The position numbers were made by a program, and so were the translations under genes. From the NCBI GenBank assembly GCA_003255065.1, contig QAOA01000393.1, forward strand, positions 1,431,493-1,495,492: 64,000 nt of DNA. The letters run 5' to 3'. The DNA is from Cercis canadensis. Its lineage: Eukaryota > Streptophyta > Magnoliopsida > Fabales > Fabaceae. A model generated the notes under the pieces. That model worked only from the letters and a program-made list of their open reading frames with translations. It had not been told where the DNA came from and did not search any database. Of the stretch, positions 24,177-33,673 are shown piece after piece (the first letter of the stretch is position 1; each line of letters opens with the position of its first letter).

Positions 24177-26027
24177 TCATTGAGATCTCCTCCTCAAGTG
24201 CTGCGAAACTGGGTATCCTTCAAAAAAATCCAAAACAGCAGTCTCCAGGTCCTCAACCGAATACTTAATGTAGTTCTCTGGATGCCTTCCACTCTCTATG
24301 TGGCTCCTGAACCGCCCAAGAAATGACCTATATGCAGGGATCAGCTTCTCTGAAATAGATATGCGAAGCTCCTCCCTGAGTTGAGAATCTGGTATCAACC
24401 AAGTTGCTTGAGTCCTATGCACCTCCTCGAACATAGCATTGAAAGACTTAAACCTTTCTCTTAAAGCACTTTTGGAGACCCCAGAGGAAAATCCACCACT
24501 CACATGCAATCCCTCGTCTCTCAAACAATACAACACCCTCACCCAAGTTGCTCTCTGGTAGCTAGTAGCTGCCTGCCTGAATTTCCCAGTTAGCTTCTTC
24601 AAATAATCATCTCCAATCATCTCCCTCAATTCAGGAGACCCTTTCACCTTCTGAACAATATAGTGAACATTGTTCATCATAAACAGGTGAGCCAAAGATG
24701 CATCCTTATAAGGCTTGGACTTACCTTCTAAGTTAAATTGCAATATCACAATGATCCAAATCAAGTGAATAGCCAATGGGGTTTTCCCCTCTAGCTCAGC
24801 AAAATCCATATCTGGGGTTGAAGGATCACCCGAATATCTCGAACCCGTTGATGGTTTAGACACTATAAGCTCATTCAATGTCTGCTTGTAATCAGAAATC
24901 AAACTTATATAATTCATCACATACCTTGTCAAAGGGTGAATTGTCCCACCTGGCACAGGAACCTTGGATGGTTCACGAAGCACAGCATTCTCAAATTCTG
25001 ATAATATCCCTCTTGCTGCTTCTGCCAACCGGGACAGTATTTCCGCTGCCTGAATACGAATTGACTCTGAAGACTTGGAGTCAAATACTATATCAATATC
25101 AGGTATCAAATCCATCAAAGCATCATGAAGGTCCAAAATTTTGAACAGCTTCTCAGGGGATCTCCTGCTAATACTAATAGCTTCAGCAAAATTGAAAAGC
25201 TGAATAGCTGGACCTTTCACTGTTTCCATAAAGCAAGCATCATCAATAGCAGTCCCTAACCCATCAAAGATTTGCTCACAGAGCTTCTTCTCACTAGCAA
25301 ACAATGTCCTAATACAAACCTTAGCAGCCCTTATCCACCTTCTGATCTTAGTCTCGAGCTGTTCCCACTCCAACCTCTGGACGTCACCGATGCTCAACTT
25401 TTCGATCCCAAGTCTCCGAAAACTTGCATCCACCGCAGACTTTCGCACACTCCCATAGACCTGGATGCACTCACGCAAATATCCAGATGAGATCATCCTC
25501 TCCGCGATGCTTCGAAGGTCATAAATGGCATCAGAAGGTATCAGATCGATCTCCCGAATACTGCTGGTTGACCGGTAGCTAGTATTAGCACTCGAAGCGC
25601 TGCTATCAAACCGAAGAAGTTCATCCCCTTTGCTCAACGAAGCATCATCTTCTTCTTCATCATTAGCATCATCTTCTTCTTCAGCTCCTCCAGCAACCGA
25701 AGCAGAGTGAATCGAAGAACTGGGATCGGTCAACGAATCGGTCTCAATAGGATTAGTATGGGTTAGAAGAATATTACGAAATTCATCTTCCAAGCGAGCC
25801 ATGGCGATCTGAATAGCTGAGTTGACCTTGTTTTGGTCATCAGATATCGAAGTGGAAGACATGGAGCGCTGGATTTCATCAACAGCTTGCAAATAGCGAT
25901 CAACCTCATGGCGGTCACCTTCAAATATCATCTTTTCTCTTGCTTCTTCAGAAGCTGTGGAATCCCACCTGAGTATTATCTTCTCTGCAGTTTCAAATGC
26001 TAACGCAGCATTCTCTGGCGGCTCCAT
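24177..26027 (-). CDS. EXO70D: Exocyst subunit EXO70, D subfamily
   Basis: An intronless frame of 616 residues, typical of land-plant EXO70 genes. The start MEPPENAALAFETAEKIILR and the segment ISDDQNKVNSAIQIAMARLE match the D clade as I remember it. An acidic, Ser-rich linker occupies about residues 95-150. The conserved EXO70 helical-rod domain runs from about residue 240 to the C-terminus (KIRRWIRAAKVCIRTLF, LTRYVMNYISLISDYKQTLN, ATSYQRATWVRVLYCLRDEG, YIKYSVEDLE). EXO70 tethers secretory vesicles at the plasma membrane through phosphoinositide binding. Arabidopsis EXO70D1-3 are also reported as autophagy receptors that deliver type-A response regulators to the vacuole, tempering cytokinin signalling. 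No break is seen. Confidence 0.93.
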   Translation of the reverse strand: MEPPENAALAFETAEKIILRWDSTASEEAREKMIFEGDRHEVDRYLQAVDEIQRSMSSTSISDDQNKVNSAIQIAMARLEDEFRNILLTHTNPIETDSLTDPSSSIHSASVAGGAEEEDDANDEEEDDASLSKGDELLRFDSSASSANTSYRSTSSIREIDLIPSDAIYDLRSIAERMISSGYLRECIQVYGSVRKSAVDASFRRLGIEKLSIGDVQRLEWEQLETKIRRWIRAAKVCIRTLFASEKKLCEQIFDGLGTAIDDACFMETVKGPAIQLFNFAEAISISRRSPEKLFKILDLHDALMDLIPDIDIVFDSKSSESIRIQAAEILSRLAEAARGILSEFENAVLREPSKVPVPGGTIHPLTRYVMNYISLISDYKQTLNELIVSKPSTGSRYSGDPSTPDMDFAELEGKTPLAIHLIWIIVILQFNLEGKSKPYKDASLAHLFMMNNVHYIVQKVKGSPELREMIGDDYLKKLTGKFRQAATSYQRATWVRVLYCLRDEGLHVSGGFSSGVSKSALRERFKSFNAMFEEVHRTQATWLIPDSQLREELRISISEKLIPAYRSFLGRFRSHIESGRHPENYIKYSVEDLETAVLDFFEGYPVSQHLRRRSQ

Positions 26028-26420
26028 GGAATAATTGGATGGAGAAAACCCCTAAGAAAAAGCAAAAGCGGAAAAAGGTAAAAAAGCCAAAGATGGGTGC
26101 TTTAGAATCTGGGAATTGGGAAAGGTGGTGAATTTCCTTTTGGGTCTGTGGGGATTTGGGAATTTAGTGAAGAGGAAGATACTGTTTTGGTGGGCTATTA
26201 TTTGGGGAAAGGTGAGGGAGAATAGAGAGAAAGAGAGAGAGGTGGCTGAATAAGATTAAAAAGGGTAAGAGAACTTAAGTAGCCATGGATGGTTTTGTCT
26301 GAATGTGGAATTGAGAGAGACTGCGGGAGTTTGCGTATGTGGAAATTGAAGAGGGAAATGGCAATGAGTGGGACATGCTTCTCTTGACGATTTGACTTTT
26401 TGGCAGGCGCCGGAACCTCC
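26028..26420 (-). promoter_or_regulatory. EXO70D leader and promoter region
   Basis: GA-rich sequence near 26213-26245 (CT-rich on the gene strand) directly precedes the start codon, as is usual for plant leaders. No TATA box was singled out. Confidence 0.4.
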
Positions 26421-26629
26421 ACAGTACATACCGGCGAAGAGAAAAATCTTTTATTTTTTATTTTTTCAATCTTACAATTATCCACAATCATTTCTCAAAT
26501 AATGACTTTTTTCATGCTTTGTCATTTTAACTTAAACCCAACCCAACTTCTAATCTTCCACTGTTGTGCCTGTTTTTCTTTCTTTTTTTGGTTGAAAAAT
26601 TGACCTGTCAAAATTATTTGGAAGGACAA

Positions 26630-27276
26630 AATATATTGACAAATTTACTAAAATAATACAAGAATAATAAATAAATACAAAAAAAAGTTAGTGTTAAAAT
26701 AATTTATCAAAATATATCACTTTTAAATATTTTATTAAAGGCTGCCAAACAAAAGAGCATACGCTATTTTGCATTATAGTGTTTTACTTAAAAAAATACT
26801 ACAACAAAATAGTGTATTAATAGTCATTCAATGTGTTGCATCTTTCGAGTAAAAACGCTAAAATAAAAAAGCATTTTACTTAAAAAAAATACTTAAATGT
26901 TTCAACATTTCTTTACATAAAATGGTAAAATATTTCAGCATTTTCATCTTTTCTTATGCGTCTTACTAAGCCTATTTTATTTTAGTATTTTCTTCAATGA
27001 AACACTTAGTGTTTGTCTCTATAAAATGCTATAACGATTCAGCATTTTTTTTGAAAAAAAAAAACTGTATTTTAAAAAATGCTGTANTTTTTTTTGAAAA
27101 AAAAAAAACTGTATTTTAAAAAATGTTGTAATACAAAATAGCGTCTTCTCTATTGTCCGGTAGCCCTGAATAAAATATTTAAAAGTGACCTATTTTGATA
27201 AATTATTTTAACATTAACCCTTTTTTGTATTTATTTATTTATTTGCATTATTTCAGTAAAATTTTCAAATATATTG
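26630..27276. mobile_element. Element with about 120-bp inverted ends, word-like interior
   Basis: The left arm contains GTTAAAATAATTTATCAAAA followed by CACTTTTAAATATTTTATT. The right arm, complemented, repeats both almost exactly with the same spacing, and the similarity extends outward through AATAAATAAATAC. The interior is full of variants of AAAATGCT and GCATTTTACTT. No transposase is encoded. The target duplication could not be defined. An N at 27087 lies inside the element between two near-identical 44-base copies. Confidence 0.7.
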
Positions 27277-27939
27277 ATAAGTAAAAAAACAAAACTCAAT
27301 CATGGCAATTCTCCTATTTAGTATTCAACGTTAATTATTTTTTCCAAAAACTTAATTCTATAGATTTATTCATGGATAAAAATATGGGTGACTTTGTACA
27401 TTTGATTATTAAAGAAAATATAATTTATACTCACATTTAACCTTTTAAGAAAGTAGTTACTTCAGAAAATTGCATAATTTTTTTAAAAAATTATCTACTT
27501 CTTAATCATCCACGTTTTAAGAAAATTACATAATTTGAAGAAAAAAAAAAAAAAACCCACCGATGTAATAAAATGAACTGCATCATTTAAAAAATTTTAA
27601 AACAAAAAAAAGTTCTAGTTGTGCACGTGCCATGAGGCTTGTATAATATAATTGATTTATAAATATTTAAAAAAAGTTGAGATTTATCGCTATTCTTATA
27701 TATTAATTTCAAGCTAAAAAATATAGTTCTATTTATCTATAAACAAAAAAAAAAACATGATTTAAATATGTATCATATGTGTTCTAATATTATATGTCAA
27801 GTGAAACTCCAGTTAATATTGCTATGTACTTTTTTATATCATCATATAAAAATTTATATTTCTAATATTTTTACAAGTTACATAGGATAGGAATTTTAAT
27901 TATAAATTTGTAATCTTAGATATTTATAAAAAAAAAATT

Positions 27940-28190
27940 ATGGAGGCCATTGCTTGTTGTGAGGGCCTTATATTGTCTTTTACGTGGGGCATCAATGAAC
28001 AGAGTATTATATGGTGATTAAGAAAGAAAGAGCACAATTTGGCAGCCATTGTCGTGGTGCTGGATGACATTTATCAGAATTGTTCTTTGCTGCATAATGT
28101 GGAGTTTAGTTGGGTCCCTAAAATAGCTAATCAGATAACTCACAAGTTGGTCTCTTATGGTAAAATGTTTGTGTCTACTGTTTTTTGCTT
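27940..28190 (+). pseudogene. LINE-type RNase H domain relic
   Basis: One frame reads MEAIACCEGLILSFTWGINE and, further on, NVEFSWVPKIANQITHKLVS. This is the pattern of the plant RNase H-like domain (RVT_3) found at the end of non-LTR retrotransposon polyproteins and in solo host copies, where the motif is usually WVPR.AN..AH.LA. The fragment is about 80 codons, is interrupted by a TGA, and has no reverse transcriptase next to it. It is a fossil with no likely product. Confidence 0.6.
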
Positions 28191-29624
28191 GATGTACTTT
28201 TTTTTTTTTTTTTATGAGTAATGCATTTGAATTTTCATATAAAAAAATTGAAGTTGGCACCTATTTACGTGAACGACGAGAAAACGGACCCTACTCTTAT
28301 TTTGTGAAACCTTACAACAATTATGTTTACCTTTTGCTTCAATCGTTGTCCATGTATGCATGTGGCGTTGAGATAAAAATATCATTGTATGCATCGATAA
28401 AATGGAATTCTACAGAGAGACATAGAAGGTCAAGCAATATCAGTGTCAAAGAAATTTTTCTAGGATCTTAAATATGTGATGTCATGTAGTCTTTTTCGTT
28501 TAGCATTTGTCTTAATTAACATATGCATTTTTAATTCCCAGTAGCAGCTGGTAGGCATGGTGTAGTTATCATGCACGACTGTCTATTTCAAATCCTTTCA
28601 CTTTGACATTTCATTATAACCAATACTTTCCAAAAGGAATTCAAAACAATATGCCTTATTGCCATGGATTTCCACTAACTCCTTATCCTTCTTTTCCTAA
28701 CAAATAGAAAAAGTAAAAAAGGAAAAGCCCCAAGTCATAAGCTGGACTACTGCAAATTAATTGATTGAAACAACTTTGGATAAAAGCGTAATTAACTCCT
28801 GGGCCTTGTTGGTGTATGTATAAATTTTTATTACATACAAAAAAAAAAAATTAAACTTGATGATTGCTTGATTTGAATGATGAGTAATATTACTCCTTCA
28901 TGTTGAATTGTTGACTCCTTTATAACACAAGATTTCTCAGCAAAATTGAAAAAATTTGGAGACAACACGTGAATGATCTCCATACATAACACTTTTCAGA
29001 ACTAGCTAGAGTTAAAAAAGAGTACAAGGATTATAACAAATCCAGTATTCACTCATTAACTTGCATACTCATTGTAAAAAAATAACATAGCTAGCAAGGA
29101 GGGACAAAAGTTTAAGTATTGAAATTAGTATAAATTTATTTGTATTTATGTAAAGTAATATTAACACTAAGCATATTGCGAGCTAGCCAAGCAAGACCTA
29201 TCCCTTAGCCTTGTCTCTAGTCCCTATATTAGCATGCAATTAACAAATAATTAGCATATATTCCTGTTCACTCTTGCTGCACTGGCCACATACATAAAGA
29301 AAATTAAATTAAATTAAACTAAAGATTTAGTGAGCCATTAATGTAATCCTATTTAGACCGACATTCACGTGCATGCATGCTTGCACGTACATATTCAATT
29401 CACAAAAAAGAATATTCATGCATTTAAATAGTCGATAACATTGCATAGGAGGGAGCAGAAGACATTTAATTATATATGTTTCTCAGTATTAGAAATTTAT
29501 AAATACTTGTATAGTGAGCAAACATATTATATAGTTTTTTGTTTCTAATTTTCAGGAATCTTGTATACAGTGGGTGTCTCGAGAGGTTCTACTCTATAAA
29601 AGTCATTATTTTAACTAGCAAAAC

Positions 29625-29694
29625 GACAAAATAAATGGTTTAAGAATTTGGAGTTGCACGAGTGGTGCAACTACAGCATTTTTATGATTTTGTC
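29625..29694. repeat. Compound palindrome (nested inverted repeats)
   Basis: GACAAAAT at 29625-29632 pairs with ATTTTGTC at 29687-29694. Inside it, GTTGCAC at 29653-29659 pairs with GTGCAAC at 29665-29671 around a five-base loop. It could be a tiny foldback element or an RNA hairpin. Confidence 0.5.
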
Positions 29695-30050
29695 ATTAAA
29701 TTTCTGGTGAATTTAGGCAAAACTTCTAGAAGTACATCTTGTTAGTTTGTAAAATCAGAACAGAAGGGAGTATGGTACTCATTGGTAATATGAAAATGTT
29801 CTTATTACTATATATAGTTAAGTACATTTTTTTTTTTCTTTTGGCTAATATGTTTCCTTAATGAAATATTGCTCAAGTTTATTTTTAACGATGTAACACA
29901 CAATAAACATATGACAACTTTGATTACCATATGAATTAGTCGATAGTAATAGTAACTGGTGAAATTTTATTCTTCTGTGAACGCCTAGTGCATAATTGAT
30001 TCACCATGGATCACATCAATAATCAATAATGATAACAATGATAAAAATAA

Positions 30051-30427
30051 GGTGAGTGCTAAGCTATCACTCGTGGTATTGCTACATTATCTGTCTCAGT
30101 TGAATGAGATTTAGTAAGACTTATAATGTGAATTTAGTGTCATTGTGAATATCTTAAAAAATTGAGTCACTCAATATATGTCAAAATATACAGTTTCATA
30201 TAAAATGTAAGAATGACATAATATAAGAAAACGTGTTAAAAAATAAATTTGAAAAAATTATCTCCTGTTACATATTTTTTATATCGTGTTATTCTTATAT
30301 TTTATAAAAAAAAAAAAAAACTTTGTTTTAACACATACTGAATGACTTAATTTTTTGAGATCTTCACAATGACAATAAAAAAATGTAGCAGTACTACCCT
30401 CAAATAGGATGATAAATTAGCCCTCAC
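30051..30427. mobile_element. 377-bp MITE with perfect 10-bp target duplication
   Basis: ATAAAAATAA stands immediately before (30041-30050) and after (30428-30437). The ends are inverted copies: the left has GTGAGTGCTAAG and, further in, GTCATTGTGAATATCTTAAAAAATTGAGTCA; the right, complemented, has GTGAGGGCTAAT and GTCATTGTGAAGATCTC. Long inverted ends with a 10-bp duplication fit a Mutator-type non-autonomous element. A degenerate relative lies near 4285-4560. Confidence 0.8.
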
Positions 30428-31114
30428 ATAAAAATAAAAGTATTGATTATGAATTTTGTTTTGAAATCTGAGGTTCAATTCCCAAAGAAGTAATCAAATC
30501 CAAAAAAAATAAAAAATAGCACAAATTTTGTTTTGTTGCCTTGTGAAGATGCAGAAAACAAATAATTGCAAAAGAACACTATTTTACAATCATAATTTAG
30601 AGAATCGAAAATTAATGTTATGTGTGGAGAGCCAGATCAGCATGATGATTCAATGATGAATTTGTCATTATGATTATGGGCCTATGGCACCTAAAAATTC
30701 GACCAGAGATTTGAATTACAGATAATTAGGATTTCCACATTCGTGGTTAACTTATTGTTGTATGCCAGGATATAGACCTATGAGTTTGCGCCTTTTAATT
30801 TAAGATACACATTTTAATGAATGTCCAGCTGTAGTATGCTGTGAACAACAGGATATGGTTGACTTAAATAATATTTTTATATTGATCTTGTCCTTTTCTG
30901 TTTCTAAATTGTAATTTGCCCAATCCTCATCAACCAAGCAAATTATAAAATACTATATGATGAATTGTAACATTTGAAAATCGTAATTTAGGCACCAACA
31001 CTTGAAATTCATTTAGGTTAATACTATATGATGGAGATTTTTTTTTGGGAGGGTGGGGAAACCTAGCAGAATTGAGCCCAGTTTTCCCCAGTTAAGAGAC
31101 CCATAGGCAATGCC

Positions 31115-31177
31115 AACTTGATCTAGTGTTTTTTTTTTTTTTTTTTTTTTTTTTGGTAATAACTTGATCTAGTGTTT
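31115..31177 (-). mobile_element. Near-empty retroposon insertion: target duplication around a poly(A) tail
   Basis: AACTTGATCTAGTGTTT occurs at 31115-31131 and again at 31161-31177. Between the copies lie only about 24 T and GGTAAT. Read on the minus strand this is a six-base body plus a poly(A) tail inside a 16-17 bp target duplication, the footprint of LINE-type target-primed insertion with extreme 5' truncation. Confidence 0.7.
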
Positions 31178-31189
31178 AATGGGCCTATC

Positions 31190-32498
31190 CTTTCCTTCAC
31201 TAACGCTTCTACCCACATAGACATACACTCCCTCATACTCATACATCCTTTGTCTTCGACGTTTTGTGCTCAAAGTTGCTTAGCCCAAGTAAGGAACGAA
31301 GGCCGATGGTTTTGACGCCAAATTCAGGTTGCTTCGTCAGTCTTTGTGAGATATATGTTTCTTAATCTGAAGTACTTCGTACTTTGATGTTGTGTATGTA
31401 GTATATGGTTAGAGACATTCACCATATATCTGCTCCTACTTTCGAACCCAGAAGATTTTGTCCTTGTTATTACTTCTCTTTCTCGTTTGGAGTTATAAAT
31501 GGCTAAAATTTCCCAAATTAACTTGAACTTCCGCTCATTAGCAGTAGCCTACCAGGTGTTTGATTAAACTCCCAACGGTTTCTAGCCTGCAATTGTGTAG
31601 TTGTGTACTGGTTTGTATAGGCGAACCCAAGGTTGTCAAACTCGTGAGTTTACCTAAACTCGTTGAGTTCCTGTAAACTCGTCCGAGTTTATTAAAAGGT
31701 AAAAATTAGTAGCAAATACACTATCTATTGCATATAAACTTATTAATTTACACAGAATACTCTAGGGACATACATACGGTTCCATCCTCCCAAGGATTGA
31801 TGTCATAATTTCACCTCCATGTGTATTTCTCAGAATTATAATCTTCACAAGAAAAGATTAAACCCTCAAATATTCTATTTCATCTATATTGACAAGCGTG
31901 AAACAAAAACTAACTTACAAAGAATGAAGACTATAGTTTCCTTGACTTATTCATCTTCTCTTCTGCTTCAACGTGCTAGTTTTGTTGCCTGAAATCTTCA
32001 TGGGATTGAGGCGAACCAGGATGCAGAGGAGAGAAGAAGAAGATGGGGATTCTTAGAAGATAGTTGAAGATAAATGTGGAACTTCTGATAATAAGAGTAT
32101 GAGAAAGTTCTAACCAAATTTTCTTGTGCGAACTTAATTTCCACTAATATGGGACCACATTGTGCGAGGAACACATAATTACTTGGAAGCCATGGCACAT
32201 GATATGTAAGGATTGAAACCCTCTCAATTGGTTTAGCCAAGAAAGCATCTTTGAATCTTTTGCTTTTTAATTATCTATAAATATTCTTAAGTTAGTTAAA
32301 CATGTACTTTCAAAGTTGCAAAATCTGAAGAGCAGAATAAAAAAGGAAAGGAGGTTTCTCACATACCAGGAGGTATGTGAATGAACCAATAAGCATCATC
32401 TTATGGAATGCTTTCTTATGTGATGTTGTTTTGTTTTTCTGCATTTCTGCTTATTTACATGTAATAAGCTTCTTTGGTTTTGCAGATTGCTTGGGGAA
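31190..32498 (+). other. Probable leader and leader intron of the bL31 gene
   Basis: Leader-like pyrimidine-rich sequence from about 31190 is followed by a possible donor (CCAA then GTAAGG) near 31289. The coding exon has a clear acceptor, TTTTGCAG, ending at 32485, only 13 bases before the start codon, so at least one intron interrupts the leader. Which upstream exon is used could not be settled. A cluster of AAACTCG words lies at 31638-31690 within the putative intron. Confidence 0.4.
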
Positions 32499-32708
32499 AT
32501 GAAGAAAGGGTTGCACCCACAGATGCAATGGATATCCTATGTAACCCAAAGTGGTAGATTGATGCATGTTATGATGACAAGAATACACCCCGTTGGTAAA
32601 GTCTATCACTTCCGCGCAAAGCGTCAAATGGCTGAGAGTATAGGACAGATTGCCAGGTTCAAGCGTCGTTTTGGGCAAGAATATGTAGTAGACAACAATG
32701 AGAAATGA
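32499..32708 (+). CDS. Ribosomal protein bL31, probably mitochondrial
   Basis: A 69-residue protein beginning MKKGLHPQMQWISYVTQSGR, the classic bL31 opening (MKKGIHP in bacteria). It continues through HVMMTRIHPVGKVYHFRAKR and QIARFKRRFG and ends NNEK. bL31 forms an intersubunit bridge of the large subunit. No plastid transit peptide precedes the bacterial-like start, so it differs from the plastid version. A similarly short L31-annotated protein is known in Arabidopsis (At5g55125, from memory); mitochondrial location is inferred from lineage. The start was chosen because it lies in the exon just after the acceptor and matches the family start. Confidence 0.85.
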   Translation: MKKGLHPQMQWISYVTQSGRLMHVMMTRIHPVGKVYHFRAKRQMAESIGQIARFKRRFGQEYVVDNNEK

Positions 32709-33673
32709 CTTGTTTAACAAGTGGAGGCAGGTTTGGCGTTCTTTTTCCTACAAGTGGGTGGAAATAACAAGGAATCTGATTATGCTCTAAAGCAAGATTC
32801 TTTTTACCATTCTATATCTGGTTAAATTGCAGAAATATTTCCCGTTTGATTCATGTTAGTGATGCCTTTGGCTGTGGACAGTTACTGATGGATTTATAAG
32901 TAAAAGTTGGAGTTTTTGCAGTAGAACTTGTTTGACATTATTCATGTGTGCTGTTTGCCTAATACTTCTATCATTTGCTATTTCTTCTTTTTTACAAAGG
33001 TGGTTCATGCAGTCACACATATACACATAGATGAACCTATATTCTGCTATTCAAGTGAGGATTTTTCTTTTCCATCTAATCCAAATGTATTTGTTCCCTG
33101 TTTGATTATAAATAAATAAATAACAACGGGTTGTCACCCTTCAAATGACTTTTCCTATGAAACTATCATCAGCTAGCCTCATCACCCAAACTATCTTAAA
33201 CTTCATGCTCACGATTCTACCAGGTGTTAAAAGCAACGCAGTAACTTTGGACCAGTTTTTTTTTTTTTTAATTACAGGGAAGAATTTTGACAACAGCAAT
33301 GCTCATACCAAAGAATGTCCAAGAACATCATTAAAATTATGCTGCGAAGATTTTCTGAATTCATTGCCTTTTCTTGTACCTGGAAAATACACTTTATCAC
33401 TATAATTGAGGTATCAGTAAACTTGCATGCATGTGTCTTACAAAAGTTATACATGTTCCTCTATAAGTTCAAAGAGAAGTTATGCGTTAAATTACATGTA
33501 TAAGGTATATATAAGAATTATCATTCATCTTTGGCTTCTTTCCTTCGGTGAAACTTAACGATGCTCCAAGAAAAGGCAGCTGCGACTCTTAGTCCTCTGA
33601 AGTCCAAATCAGACACATACTTTCTCCATGAAAGAGAAAAATTTTCCACCATAATTTGATTCCTTCTATTTTA
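32709..33673. other. Convergent spacer between bL31 and the LRR kinase
   Basis: This contains the 3' untranslated ends of both genes, an AATAAATAAATAA tract near 33110 and a T-run near 33259. Open frames here are short and unrecognised. Confidence 0.5.

Larger units (their letters stand above)
26421..31190. other. AT-rich intergenic region with transposon remains
   Basis: No host gene is visible. The region holds a long-inverted-repeat element (26630-27276), a LINE RNase H relic (27940-28190), a compound palindrome (29625-29694), a MITE (30051-30427) and a poly(A)-only insertion (31115-31177). The rest is low-complexity AT-rich DNA. Confidence 0.6.

Noticed and set aside
28214-28471. 85-codon frame after the RNase H relic
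   Set aside because: It is not similar to LINE or host proteins and has low-complexity codon content.
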